A DNA stretch of 30,740 nucleotides from Chara braunii (GCA_003427395.1 BFEA01000072.1:2627634-2658373); one strand, 5' to 3'. Counted from the first letter of the stretch, positions 1-10,897 are shown. Made by a program: numbers and translations. The notes: generated by a model not told the origin, from the sequence alone.

Positions 1-514
1 CTATTAGGAGCTAGAGTAGCGTTGGAGAGAGGGAGATGGTTGGCGGAGGCCAGGGAGACTTACCTGTGGCGCCATAGCTCCAGCTTCGTCTTCGATGTAC
101 AGGCAACAAGGGGCCACCTTCACAGGTTAGTACCGGACTCTGAGAGAGAGAGAGAGAGAGTTAGTTCTTCCTCTTCTAAGTCCACCATCTCTCCCTCACC
201 CTCTCGCTTCCTAACTTCTCAGTACCTGCAGACTACGGGAGAGAGAGAGATTGGTGACTTTGGGACTTGACGATATTTGGATTCAGACTCGACATTGGGA
301 TTCAGACATCTGACGAGGGGTTATTTGGGACCTGTACCGAAGACTTGGTGTCGTCAACACCATCTCCCCTTCTTCTTCGTCTAACCCCCCTCTTCTTCGT
401 CTGTGTATGGTTGGGGACTGGCGCATTCTTCCTGTGTGAGCGCCAAGCCCCTTCACACCATAGAATGATGATGATGTATGTTGGGTTGCATTGCAACACT
501 GATTGTTCAGATCA
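1..514 (+). repeat. putative 3' part of the 5' LTR of gypsy element 1
   Basis: This stretch ends in CA one base before a sequence resembling an initiator-Met primer binding site, which is where a 5' LTR should end. It is rich in GAGA and CTTCTT tracts (148-163, 241-252, 370-402), much as the LTR of the second gypsy element carries a CTT tract. No second copy exists in the window, so the assignment cannot be tested here. The short open frames in it show no recognisable domain. Confidence 0.3.
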
Positions 515-515
515 T

Positions 516-528
516 TGGTATTTAAGCC
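516..528 (+). other. candidate tRNA-iMet primer binding site, gypsy element 1
   Basis: The sequence TGGTATTTAAGCC matches 9 of the 12 bases of the common plant initiator-Met site TGGTATCAGAGC. It sits just after a CA and about 700 bases before gag, a normal position for minus-strand priming. The three mismatches make it weak; it may be a decayed site or chance. Confidence 0.35.
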
Positions 529-1218
529 TTCCGCTACGCTATCTTGTACTTTGTGAGAGAGGTCGGTTCTTGTTCTGGTCTGCACCTTCACGGTATGCGA
601 CACGTGCCATCCCAACGAAGCAGCTGCGCACCTGGTTGATGCGGCACCTTGAAGATCGGCATCCAAGTGACACGACGGCCTACTTGGCCAGTGATGTTGA
701 CGTGGCACCTCTCTTGATGATGTGTCATCTTGGCTTGCTTGGAGAGTGCCATCTGGCAGACTTGATCTGCGCTACCATCGATTGAAGACTGGTGGGAATA
801 GTTACTTGCACTCGTGAGTCTGACGGGCGGCATGACACTAGATCATGTTGTAGTGCCACACATTAGAACTTGTGCCTGGTCATACAGACATCTGTGTGAG
901 GACAGCAAGAAGAAGATCAGCTAACGCATCGTTGTTTGCTGTGTGCTGATCTGTTGTTGATACTCACTAGTCGTTGGCTGTCTTGTGGATGTTTTTGCGA
1001 ACTCACCATTGTGCTATTGTTTTGATCACACTGGCCGTGGATGTGGAACCTGTGCACAGACTTCAGAAAAACATCATTAGAATAGTAATCAGCGGAATTA
1101 GATATAGGAAAATTAGATTTTGTTCCCCCTGGAATTTATTGATTTCTTTTTATTTCTTGCTGTAGAGATTGAAATCTGAAGAAGTGTGGCCGTGGAATTT
1201 ATAATTGTCGTTTAAAAT
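529..1218 (+). other. untranslated leader of gypsy element 1
   Basis: About 690 bases between the candidate primer binding site and the first Gag-like open frame. I see no domain, RNA gene or clear repeat in it. It would hold packaging and dimerisation signals of the element RNA, but none can be named from sequence alone. Confidence 0.35.
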
Positions 1219-2109
1219 TTGTTGTGCGGCAGTCACACATTTGTGAATATGGCATACCTCTGGAACTGTTTGTGTGTGTCCTTCTTTACTCGATTTATTC
1301 CTCTTCTCTTCTCCCCAATCTCTATCACGTTCTTAACCGATGAGGAAGGTGGGGAATTGCGAACCCATGGCCGAATTGAAGGAAGACGGCAACAGATGTT
1401 GGGCAGCGTTCACCGGTTGCTCTCTGAACTGCACGACGTTGAGCCAGATGTTGAGCGGCATGTTCGCAGCCAGTTCGATCTGCGTGCTGCAGAGGACGAA
1501 CTTACAAGGGCTGAAACTGCCATTCAGATGCTGGAAACCAGCGGGAGAGTTCAACAAATGATTGACCGGGGACAAACGGTGCTCAATCAATTTGTTGCTG
1601 AGCAACTGGCGAAGATAGCCGGTGATGTGGCCAAAGAAGAAGATAAAGGAGAAGGAAGTGAGAAGAGAGAAGAACCTCAACTGACGGAGGAAATAATGGA
1701 AGACACAATCAGACAGTTCCAAGCTGCATTAAACGCAAAAATGAAAAAGAAAGAAGAGTACCATAGGCAGAAAAGAGAACAAGAACAACAGGCAAAAAAG
1801 GTAGAAAAAATCAAACAGAAATTTCATATTGAGGGACCAGAAACTGATCTGCCGTCTGTCTTACAAAACATGATGGACTACCTCGCACACCTAGAGATAA
1901 AGATTGACCACATTACCGCAAAGTTACAGATGGTGACTAAACTTGTTAAAGGGAAGAACAAGGTTGTGCATGAGGAGGAGGTCGGAGAAGAGAAAGAAGA
2001 AAAGAAAGAGCCTCAGGAAAAGTTGATGAAAGACACCATGAAATCACATGTTTATAAAGAACCCGAACCCACTAAGAAGGAAACCCCAAAGAAAGAAGAA
2101 GGGGAATGA
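1219..2109 (+). CDS. Gag N-terminal half, coiled-coil, gypsy element 1
   Basis: An open frame of 296 codons. The first 45 or so residues are hydrophobic and probably untranslated leader; an in-frame ATG at 1396 (MLGSVHRLL) is a more likely start, giving about 237 residues. From there the protein is helical and highly charged: a Glu/Lys-rich coiled coil around 1640-1830, a globular stretch (DLPSVLQNMMDYLAHLEIK) near 1850-1910, then a Glu/Lys-rich tail. This resembles the N-terminal assembly region of plant gypsy Gag proteins. It has no zinc knuckle. Its stop overlaps the ATG of the next Gag piece (ATGA at 2106-2109), either a real overlap or a one-base frameshift within a former single gag. 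The function, capsid assembly, is inferred from position. Confidence 0.55.
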   Translation: MLCGSHTFVNMAYLWNCLCVSFFTRFIPLLFSPISITFLTDEEGGELRTHGRIEGRRQQMLGSVHRLLSELHDVEPDVERHVRSQFDLRAAEDELTRAETAIQMLETSGRVQQMIDRGQTVLNQFVAEQLAKIAGDVAKEEDKGEGSEKREEPQLTEEIMEDTIRQFQAALNAKMKKKEEYHRQKREQEQQAKKVEKIKQKFHIEGPETDLPSVLQNMMDYLAHLEIKIDHITAKLQMVTKLVKGKNKVVHEEEVGEEKEEKKEPQEKLMKDTMKSHVYKEPEPTKKETPKKEEGE

Positions 2110-2714
2110 CCGAAAAGAAAAGAAAAAGTGAAAATGAAACTCCCATTTATTACAACGGTAAGAAGGGTGAACATTTGCTTTTGTGGATTATAGAGATACA
2201 GATTTATTGTGGGACCACACCAATGGCTGAGGACAGCCAAGTAGCGTTCTCCACGTCTTGCTTGGGAAAAACTGCCAAGGAATGGGTGTTGTCGAAAGCA
2301 AACGCTGCTGGTTTCAAGGACATAGGAGATTGGGCTCGCACGATGACATTGCGAGAATTTCTCTATAAAATAAAGGAGAGATTCCTTGACAAAACGACCA
2401 CGGACAAGGCATTCGACAAGCTCACAACCATTAGTCAGAAGCGTTGGTCCAGTGTCGAAACATTGTCCCGTGAAGTGGATCGTTTATTGCAGGTACCTGG
2501 ACTGAATCTGCAGGATAACCAGGTTCTATATATCCACCCATGCGCATTGTCGGAGCCCATAGAGGCATAGGGTGAATCAAGTGGTGGCGGTAAGTCTGGA
2601 AAGGGTGATGTCACCACCATGGTGGCCAACAAGGGTGGCACCAACAGGAATGGCGATACAAGAAGAGGAGGCCACGCTCGGGAAGAAGGTCTTGTGTTTT
2701 GTCACGTTGGGTGA
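2106..2714 (+). pseudogene. Gag core (retrotransposon gag domain), gypsy element 1
   Basis: Open from an ATG at 2106 to a TAG at 2568-2570, then still open in the same frame to a TGA at 2712-2714. The motif AFSTSCLGKTAKEW, followed by a helical stretch ending REFLYKIKERF, fits the capsid-like retrotransposon gag domain. After the TAG the frame reads a Gly/Lys/Arg-rich segment (GGGKSGKGD, NKGGTNRNGDTRRGG) of the kind found at the nucleic-acid-binding end of Gag, so the TAG is probably a mutation. No CCHC knuckle is seen. The frame then shifts into the protease. Confidence 0.7.
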
Positions 2715-3038
2715 TACCCTTGATGAACTTGCCGACGTAGAGATTGCGCGCACCCGAGTAGGTGCATTGTTAGACCCAGGTTCGACGTGGTCCTATATCC
2801 TAAAAAATGCAATAAGTAAGTCGCATTTGGGAATGAGAGTGCAGGATCTGTCGAGACCTATCACGTCTATGCTTGTTGATAAGAGCACGATCATTATATC
2901 TCAGCTTGTTGATTGTGTGAAATGTTATTTCAAAACTAAGGAAAAATAATTTTGCATAAGGTAACCTTCCTAGTCGAAAAAAATATTCCTTTTGATATGA
3001 TTCTGGGAATGGATTGGCACGAGGAGGCCGACCCATAA
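2690..3038 (+). pseudogene. retropepsin-like aspartic protease, gypsy element 1
   Basis: The active-site motif LLDPGST (near 2767-2790) is followed downstream by FDMILGMDW (near 2990-3020), the conserved second half of gypsy proteases, which processes the Gag-Pol polyprotein. The first half is in one frame up to a TAA at 2947-2949; the second half is in another frame from about 2961 to a TAA at 3036-3038. The catalytic Asp is present, but the domain is broken by a frameshift and cannot be made as one piece. Confidence 0.75.
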
Positions 3039-4157
3039 GTCAAGTTCAAGAACAAGACTGCCAAACTAAGGGATGAAAAATCCAAGTTAGATTCAATTAA
3101 ATTGTTTCACAAGTATGGTTCAGACTCATCATTATTTTTCTGTTGTATGTGTCTACCCGCTTTTCGAAGTATGGTCACAAAAAAAAAGTTGGCACAGGAC
3201 GTAATGATGGTACTCGTTAAACGAGTTGGTGAGTGTTCTTCGTCCTATCCTCCTTCTATTGATAAACTACTCGATGAATACAAGGACGTGCAGACTGAAT
3301 CAACGGGGGTAAATGGTCGTGCTATAAAGAACACAATTGAAATCATTCCTGAAAGTAAGATTCCCAAGGGACTGATCTACCACATGCCCGCGAGGGAATT
3401 GGAAGAATTGAAAAGCAACTACAAGAACTTACAGAGAAAGGATGGATTCGACCGAGTTCCTTTCCGTATGGGGCCCTGTCTTATTCGTACCTTAAAAGGA
3501 AGGTAAACTCAAATTGTGTATTGACTATCGAGGACTGAATTTCGTAACTATTAAGAATTTGGAACTTCTCCGTCGCATTAACGATCTTCTCGATCAATTG
3601 TAGGGTTGTAAGTACTTCAGTAAAATTGATATGAAATCCGGATACCACCAGATCGAGGTGGCACCCGAAGATCAACACAAGACGACGTTTAGAATAAGGT
3701 ATAGTCAGTATGAGTTTGTCGTCATGCCTTTGAGATTGACTATCCCCCCGCAACCTTTCAAAGATCATTGAGTGAACTATTTAGGAAGTGGCTATATCAA
3801 TTCGTAATGGTGTATATCGACGACATCCTCGTCTACAGTGAGACGTTGGAGGAGCATGAGAAACACCTACGAATGGTTCTAGGAAAGTTAAAAGAAGATA
3901 ACTACAAGCCAAATCCTAAGAAGTCAGAGTTTGCTAAGCCCGAGGTACTTTACCTTGGACACATAGTAAACGAAGAGGGATTAAGGCCCGGAGAAAAGAA
4001 GATCACAACAATCAAAGATTGGCCCAGACCCAAGACTGTGACTGAGTTGCGATCTTTTCTAGGACTTGCTAGCTATTACAGGAAGTTCATGTGGAACTTC
4101 TCCCTTATAGCTGCGCCCATGAGAACATTGTTGAAGAAAGAAAAACCTTGGTTATGA
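3039..4157 (+). pseudogene. reverse transcriptase domain, gypsy element 1
   Basis: Reads from the protease-RT linker through the fingers (IPKGLIYHMPARELEELK), palm ([25 protein letters not shown]) and catalytic box YIDD (3813-3824) to the thumb (LRSFLGLASYYRKF). All three palm aspartates are present. The frame is broken by a shift near 3499, a TAG at 3601-3603 (where related elements usually have Gln), and another shift in the run of C at about 3740-3747. The TGA at 4155-4157 interrupts the passage into RNase H. Making an active enzyme would have needed a single frame, so this copy is dead even though the catalytic box is intact. Confidence 0.85.
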
Positions 4158-4711
4158 GACACAAATTGTGAGCCTGCGTTTAAGAAGCTTAAACACACGC
4201 CAACTCACTACCCTGTCTTAAAAATTGTCGATCCATCACTTCCTTTCATTGTTACAACTGATGCTAGTCAGTTCGGAACTGGGGTTGTGCTACAGCAAAA
4301 CGATGGGAAAGGTTATCGACCTATAGAGTTTATGTCTAAACGCCTTCCATCTGATAAGGTAGCTAACTTCACCTACGAAAGGGAATTGTATGCCTTAGTC
4401 GAAGCACTGGACACTTGGAAACACTACTTGCTCGGACTACACTTCACGGTTTACTCGAATCATTAAACCCTGAAGTAGATCAGGACTCTACCCGTCTCTC
4501 CAACAAGTTAGTAAAATGGTCTGCATTCATTGACACATTTGATTTTGAATTGAAAACCATCAAAGGAAAATCTAATGTTGTCCTTGATGCTTTGTCTAGG
4601 CGTTTTGATTTCTTTGGTACGATTGTTACCTACCTTGCCATTAGGAATGAGTTGAAGGACCGAATTTGTGAAGGGTATGTTAATGATCCGAACCCTTCAG
4701 AAGAATCATGA
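4158..4711 (+). pseudogene. RNase H domain and RNase H-integrase linker, gypsy element 1
   Basis: Frame continuous with RT after the TGA at 4155. The motif FIVTTDASQFGTGVVLQQ carries the first RNase H aspartate, and ERELYALVEAL carries the catalytic glutamate region. Stops at 4464-4466 (TAA) and 4476-4478 (TAG) break the domain just after TVYSNH, where the family usually has HETLKW. The frame then shifts near 4480 and continues with WSAFIDTFDFELKTIKGK and VVLDALSRR, the conserved end of gypsy RNase H. It ends at a TGA (4709-4711). Confidence 0.8.
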
Positions 4712-4729
4712 ACTTAGGGAGAGTACCGA

Positions 4730-5597
4730 ATGACTGATGGCTTACTCTTCTTTATCGATCAAACCGAAGAAAAAATCTATATTCCTCATCGAGAAGATAA
4801 CAAAAGTATGATAATCGCGGAATGTCATGATGCTGAGGGTTACTTCGGGTTTAAGAAGACGTATGCTATTGTGAGAGAGTCTTTTGAATGGAAAGGAATG
4901 CAAAAGGATGTGCTAACCTATGTGTGAACTTGTCTTGTTTGCCAAAAAAACAAACCCTCTCTTGAGAATCCCTTGGGACTATTGCGACCACCACCTATTC
5001 CGAGTGAGCCAGGTGAGTCCATCTCGATTGACTTTATGAGTCCCACCAAGAGTCGAAATGGAAATAACCAGGTAATGGTCATTGTCGACAGATTCTCTAA
5101 GTATGCAATGTTGGTTCCTTTACCATAAGAAGCTAGAACGAAACTCGTCATCCGAAAGTTCCAGATGCGATGGGGTTTCTGAATACGGATTTCCAAAAAC
5201 CATTGTCTCTGATGGGTATGTACGGTTCACTGGCCTACAATGGCAAAAGCTAATGGAAGCTTACGACACAAGATTGACCATGTCGTCAGGCAGACACTCT
5301 AAAACGAATGGACAAACTGAGCAAATGAACAGACTGTGCCAACAACTTTTGCAACCTGATGAGATTGATTGGGATGAAAACTTACCTAAGATTGCTAGTG
5401 CCTATAACAATAGTGTTCATACTGTTACTGGAAGAACACCCAACTCACTGCAGAAAGGATGGAAGCCTAGACGTCTTATTCATGCATTGACTAGGGAACA
5501 AGTCCAAAGGCTTTTCCCACGAACTAGAGAAGTTGTAATTTTATATGAAGAAAACATAGCTAAAGTAAAGGAGAATATACAGAAAGCCCAACTATAA
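4730..5597 (+). pseudogene. integrase, zinc-binding and catalytic core, gypsy element 1
   Basis: Zinc-binding HHCC region: ECHDAEGYFGFKKTY, then CLVCQKNKP, with a TGA at 4925-4927 in between. The core keeps the first catalytic Asp (SIDFMSP, near 5025), the second (TIVSDGYVRF, near 5205) and the Glu (TNGQTEQMN, near 5310), so the DDE triad is recognisable. A TAA at 5126-5128 and a frameshift before about 5170 separate the first Asp from the other two. This enzyme would insert the cDNA into chromosomes; here it is broken. Confidence 0.82.
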
Positions 5598-6082
5598 ATG
5601 ATCGACCAAGACAAGCATGGTCGACCTTCCTAGTTCAAAGAAGGAGATTTAGTTTTGAGTTTTTTTAAGTATTCTCCCTCGAAGAAAATGTCTCTCATAA
5701 ATTGTTGTGTGTCTATTATAGACCATGTGAAGTTCTCAAGGTGATTAGGGACACAGATGGACCGTCCTATCGAATTGATGTACCCCCTCACCTCAAGGCA
5801 TACCCCGTGTTTCATGCTACCAAATTGCTACCCTACGTCGAAGGCCATGAGTTTCCCAACCGACCATCCATGATTCCCCCCTCTATGAACGGAGACTACG
5901 AAGTTGAAAGAATTTTGGAACATGGATACTTTTCTACAGGTGGCAGGGGAAGACCCCAAAAGCAATACAAGATAAAGTTTAAGACTCAACCTATCTTAGA
6001 AGCAAGATGGTTTTCCAAGAAAGAACTACTACGTACTGCACCTGATATTGTTGCGGCATATGAGCGCGAGTTAAAAGCCTAA
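5598..6082 (+). pseudogene. integrase C-terminus with chromodomain-like tail, gypsy element 1
   Basis: After stops at 5595 and 5631 and a frameshift near 5690, the frame from 5702 to 6082 reads YYRPCEVLKVIRDTDGPSYRID, which resembles the GPY/F module of gypsy integrases. It then gives YEVERILEHG, GRGRPQKQYKIKF and ARWFSKKELL, an order like a chromodomain (EVERIL, xYxVKW, W/E), the module that lets chromoviruses target heterochromatin. The end (APDIVAAYERELKA) is shared in outline with the second gypsy element here. The chromodomain assignment is by motif order only. Confidence 0.7.
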
Positions 6083-8880
6083 AATATTAGTTTCTGCGAT
6101 GAAACTTGAAATTGGGCCTGATGGAATGCAATAACTTAACTCGTAACATGCAATTGTTGTTAGCCATAGTCCATCATTTCGGACTTAGGGCCGAATCGGG
6201 GGCCATCGATCGCACCCGAGTCACGGAAATAGCCTAAAACAAGGCTTGTTGCTGCGAGTACCCAAAGCATGGCCTCGAAACAGGGCTTCAGAGGCCCTAC
6301 GTGCGATAGTTGACCGTGGAAAGTCAAAGGTCGACAGTATCTTGAAAATTCAGGCTCACGAGTCAAAGTCAACATGGACCCAGCCCAGGCCACCGATCAG
6401 ACACACACATTTGTTGTTTGCAAGTATTTGGCTAGAATCTAGTCCAAGTGGGAGTCTGCAACTGTATAAGATCTAGGCCATTTACTGTGGGTCAATCTAT
6501 GTCGTCGTATTCGAGAAACAAGAGGCTGGTCAACCTCGAGTGAAGTATAAGTTGACCCAGCCCCTGCTGACCGACATCCAGTCTTGCACTTGCTGCTCGA
6601 CGCAAGCTAGACGCTGGCTTGACATTGGAGGACGACGCGAGATTGCTCTGCGTTTACTTGATGTTGGCGCCATCTCTGTCTTTGGTGCCAGCTGGATAGC
6701 AGCCTGGGTGCAACCTAATGAAGAGCTCTATTTGTACCGGGTACAAACCAGCTAGTATAATGCTTAGTGTACCTCAGACAACAAGCGTCAATTGAATACA
6801 CTTTTCATAAACAACTTTGGCATAACTGAAACCCGTTATGTTTGTGTAATTTAAAATGTATTGCTATACATGATTCTTAACTTTATGTGGCACGTACCTT
6901 TGGTACTCCTTCGTTGTTCAAATACTTGCACAGAGCTCTGCCGCACGTGATCTCGATAAAAGCATTCAAGCAGGAAAAAGTGTTGTCATTTACCTTTCTT
7001 GCGGGGCCAAGAAAGGATAAGTAATATTAAAACTAATCACCATCAATAAGGAACTTAGCGAATGAATATGCAACCTTATTTAGGACGCGTTGTCTTTTGC
7101 CCATCAATCCAATACACGTGAAATAAAGGTTAGACAAAGGTAGAACGGGAGTGCAAACTGAGATGACACTTTCCCTTCTCTCTCCTCCAAGGATCATAAC
7201 TGAGATGACTAGAGAAAACGTTGAAGTCACAATGTCACTAATTGCGCTATCTCACGTAGCATGCAATTGCAAATCCGATCCCTTTATCTCACGTAACAGT
7301 AATCGAGCTCCAAAAGTTTGAATGAAAATTTTAGTAGTAATAGAACCGTGACAGAAAAAGGTTGTCAATGATCTCAGTTTCCGACGAGTTTTCCCACAAG
7401 TCAACGTGTCAAGCACCGACTGGCGAAGTTGACAAGCAAGGTAGTACGTAAAAAAGAGAACGAGAGTCCATAAGCACTCCAGACTGACTAGATCGAGAAG
7501 ATGATCAACCTCACCACTCCCATAATGAAGAGTGATGCCGACCAAGAAAGCAAGCAGGGAGCTAGACAACACATTATCCGTAGAGTTCCCTCAAAAATTT
7601 GACTATGGTAGTGCCCCTTTCCCAAGTCTAGATCTATATATCATTTTCACAATCATTTAGCATTTGCGATTAGAATGAAACTCATTCCGTCCACAATAGT
7701 GGGAACATGCGTCGTTGGTTGACGTGAGTTTCTCAAAAGGGAGGTTAGAGTAGACGTTGGAGTACGAGTATATATTACACTAGTGTCTCCTAGGGATCTG
7801 ACTTGAATAGTTTAGGAGCACCAGTAACACATTTTGCAAGATTACCCTTAACTCGATCTCGCTTTAGAAAGGAATCGAGACAGTTGACGGGAGCTAAGTG
7901 ATAATGTTGTTGATATGTTTGACTTCATTCAAACGAACATAACACTAGTGTTTGAAATTGCCTTATTCCCCCTTTTGCACTAGTCACATATGTCACACTC
8001 ACTTATTTCTCGACAACTGCCTTATGAGGAAACCACCGGATACTTCGTACTAGCAACCATTAACGAATGTAGGTTGAGATGAAGGTTGTAGTCGACGCTC
8101 GGTAACTACTAGAGATCAATCTCCCCTTCCCAAACAAATGAAAGATTAGCGCGTAGGACTCCCTCACTCTAAAAACTGACTTCTCATGTCCATGCCTCTA
8201 GATTGACCACAATGTTATCATGTTGCTAGTAACCACCTTGCGACTTCTCTGGCTCAGTCCTGTCGTCAAGGGCTGCCTGGGAATGGTTGGCGTCAGTAGT
8301 GACATGTCAATGCACTCCCGGCGAGCGCCCCTCATAAAATCAACTACCCGGAAGCTTATGCTCAACACTCACACCTCCTCTCGCATACAATATCCTGCAC
8401 ACCAAATGCTTTGTGGCTTCTAGAGTTAGCCTTTATTCCACAATGAAGCAAAAATGAAGTACATGATGATGCCAATCACGTCCCTCTTTTGAGGGTAGAC
8501 AACGCCAGCTTGGAGTACGGGAAGTCATCTCTCGATTGTCATGCGAAGCTCCATTGAAGTCTGGTCTCCTTAGACCCCTTTCTCTCGTTAGTATACTGCA
8601 TGTCACATTGTCCTCATTAGGAAGGTCTAACTTACGTCCTCAGTATATGTTGTGCATACCCATGTGTGTCTGCGTCGTTCTCTCACAATCCGTAGACCTC
8701 TCACAGACTCAGCGCCTTTATTAGTAGCATTGTGACTAGAGTGGTAGAGATGACGTCAGCCAAGTCATCCTCGCGTAGATCGCGTGTAGCCTTCCCACGA
8801 GAAGTCCCCCTCTCTTGTCCTGCTTAGTCAGGCGTATACCATACGTGTATCTCCTCCTTGACCCGCAATCCCGTAACCGC
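6083..8880. other. non-coding or unrecognisable stretch between the gypsy elements
   Basis: About 2.8 kb with no recognisable domain on either strand. Open frames are short and have unremarkable composition; the longest is a 106-codon minus-strand frame at 7252-7572. A 17-base palindrome lies at 6731-6747 (TTTGTACC, G, GGTACAAA). I found no LTR match to either gypsy element. It may be eroded transposon sequence. Confidence 0.5.
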
Positions 8881-9294
8881 CTACGCAGACTCAGCCCTCC
8901 ATTGTTGTGAGTTGGCCTCTGGGACCTCCTCTATCGGTGCAGACGGCGGGTCATCCCTCCTCAACTGATCTAGTTTGTGCCAGGACTGGGTCTCAGCAGC
9001 GTCGCTAGCCTCGAACTCAGCCTCGGAGTCCCGGTCTAGGTATTGTTGTTCGCGCTCCGTGGTCCCAATGGAAGTCTCTGTTTCGTGGTACGAAATGGTC
9101 ACCTCGACCTCCGCAGTCACGGCGTCCCTTCTACGCCTCCTCTTGGCCCTGTTCTTCGCCTCCGTGATGGCCGCCTGCAGCTTTGGGTCCGTTTTTATCT
9201 CCTCTTCTCTTGCCCCCTCCACCTTAATTTTCAGTTTTGCCTCGTCGCCATCAAAAATGTAGGACAATAGTAATCCGAGGCCCTTCCCCGGACG
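8881..9294 (-). pseudogene. unrecognised charged open frame, possible gene remnant
   Basis: The minus strand is open from 9294 to a TAG at 8881-8883, about 137 codons. There is no ATG near its start, only an in-frame TTG at 9267. The composition is protein-like: a Lys/Glu-rich start (FDGDEAKLKIKVEGA), a basic patch (NRAKRRRRRD), then an acidic Ser/Glu-rich half. Past the TAG the same frame again reads plausible protein (GLRVKEEIHVWYTPD) before another stop. I do not recognise the family. It could be an exon of a broken gene, or the Gag end of another retroelement. It lies about 315 bases before the 5' LTR of gypsy element 2. Confidence 0.3.
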
Positions 9295-9609
9295 TTAAAG
9301 TCCAGCTCGTCGGGAGTCTCCAGCAATCAGGCTTAGAGCCCTCTAGCCCTTTTTTGCACGCCATAGCTGCGCACTTTTGAAATGGCCATGGCTTAGCTTG
9401 ATGCACACAGGCGTAGATAGCTACAGCCTGAGCACCTCCCCGCTCCGCTCTACTGTCCTGGATTACCAAACGCGTAGATACAGTGAGATTTCTAGTGTGC
9501 GCCTACTAGCCAATAGTGAATAACATGGCACCTTCTCTTTTATAAGATTACTATGCGCCGCGATTCTAAGGGTACAAGTAATCTTTAGAATTTTTCTGCT
9601 TATTAATAA

Positions 9610-10761
9610 TGGTAATGACCTGACCAAACACGGACTGAGATACACTGCTGATTTTTTAGTTTTGCTCATGGAATGAATGCCTTGCCGAGTTTCCCACATA
9701 TTACCGAGTTCTCCAAGTCTGTGTGTGTGCACGCTTGCTGGTCTGCATTTCTGTCTGAGTGCTTGTCGGCTTGAGTGTGTGTGTGTGACCCGCAAGGGCA
9801 CTTGTTCGTTCAGTGGGTCAGTACTTACTTGTGGCCGTGACATTGAGGATTGCAGCGGGGAAAAACACTCAAGTGGCGGGGAAAGAGGCCCGTGACACTG
9901 GAAGCAGCGGAAACCGCTCAAGTAGTAGGTAGGCCGGTACCAACCTGGTAGAGGTAGATGTGTCGGGTACTCGAGGCCGAGCAGAAGAAGACAAAAGTTG
10001 GCATTTTTAAAGGCACAGTAGTTGTAGGCTGGGTCTACGCAGGTACCAGTTCAACCAGTTTGGGCTTAGGACATATACCGCCCATATGAACGGGAGGAGG
10101 TACCGGTTGCTTGGAGGTCGCACGACCTAGGAAGTCACTCGCCAAGAGGCAAGCAGGCCACTATATCTCCAGGAGGAGCCAGTTGGTCCTCCACGTTGTC
10201 GGTGTGCAAGTTTGTTGACACACTGGTGGGAGCGTTGGCTGCAGCAGCGTTAGCATTCAGTTGCGCTGCAGGGGAAGGAGCAAGAACACAGAGAAGGAAG
10301 AAGACTAGGACTAGGAAGGGGAGCATCAGAGGTACTTACATGGCTATGGTGATTGCCATCCTTATCACCTTGGTGGGTGCTGCAGCAGAAGGCCCAGTTG
10401 GGGCAGAGCTACACCTAGAATCTTTGAGGCAGAGTTAGTCATGGCGGCCTGAGCTAGAGCAGCCATAGCAGCTTTGTGTTGTCCTTTGGACAGCCGGGCC
10501 ATGCCATGGTAGTCCGCCATAGTCGGCCTATGAGGGAGAAGGAAGAGGGGCGACCATGGCTATGGTGGACCTCACGTGATACCTGCAGTAGAAGAGGGAC
10601 TCAGACATTGATTTTGGATGAGTCATTCAACATTGTTATTGTTATTCTTGTTTGGAATAAGAGGGAAACAGATAAGCACGAGGAGAGTGGTTGGTGAAGA
10701 AGGACATTATCATTGGTCTATGTTGGTGTACATCATCTTCTTCTTCTTTCTTTCTTTCTTT

Positions 10762-10793
<32 letters not shown>

Positions 10794-10884
10794 CCTCTCT
10801 CTCCTCTGAAGTTCATTCATTTCTTTTGCAATTGGACGGCATTGTACTTTCTTATGTACTTTGAAACTGGCCACGATCATAACA
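9610..10884 (+). repeat. 5' LTR of gypsy element 2
   Basis: Starts with TGGTAATGACC and ends with AACA just before the primer binding site. The segment from 9610 to about 10590 aligns with 26747-27740, including a near-identical block from about 9830 to 9940 and another from about 10135 to 10575. The last 295 bases (10591-10884), which include a CTT/CTTT tract, have no partner at the other end. The LTR should carry the promoter and polyadenylation signals of the element. It also contains, antisense, the relic of a small ORF that is intact in the 3' LTR. Confidence 0.88.
10735..10791 (+). repeat. CTT/CTTT microsatellite in the 5' LTR
   Basis: A run of TTC and TTTC units about 57 bases long, close to the 3' end of the LTR. 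It lies in the part absent from the 3' LTR, so length change between LTRs cannot be judged. Confidence 0.9.
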
Positions 10885-10885
10885 T

Positions 10886-10897
10886 TGGTATCAAAGC
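10886..10897 (+). other. tRNA-iMet primer binding site, gypsy element 2
   Basis: TGGTATCAAAGC matches the plant initiator-Met primer binding site TGGTATCAGAGC at 11 of 12 bases. It starts two bases after the CA that ends the 5' LTR. Here the 3' end of the tRNA would prime minus-strand cDNA. The position fixes the LTR boundary. Confidence 0.88.

Larger units (their letters stand above)
1..6082 (+). mobile_element. Ty3/gypsy LTR retrotransposon 1, decayed, 3' LTR not found
   Basis: The domain order Gag, protease, RT, RNase H, integrase and chromodomain-like tail is that of a Ty3/gypsy (Metaviridae-type) retrotransposon of the chromovirus-like sort. Every pol domain is recognisable by motif, but the reading frame changes at about 2690-2700, 2950, 3499, 3745, 4480, 5150 and 5690 and is cut by several stops, so no full polyprotein can be made. 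The element starts outside or at the very start of the window. The 5' LTR end is inferred only from a weak primer binding site. No polypurine tract or LTR copy is visible after 6082, so the 3' end is probably deleted. Confidence 0.85.

Noticed and set aside
6083-6780. Possible 3' LTR of gypsy element 1.
   Set aside because: No polypurine tract after 6082 and no visible match to 1-514.
7252-7572. Minus-strand 106-codon frame with hydrophobic stretches.
   Set aside because: No motif, and the surrounding frames show no continuation. It is within the length expected by chance in this 2.8-kb stretch.
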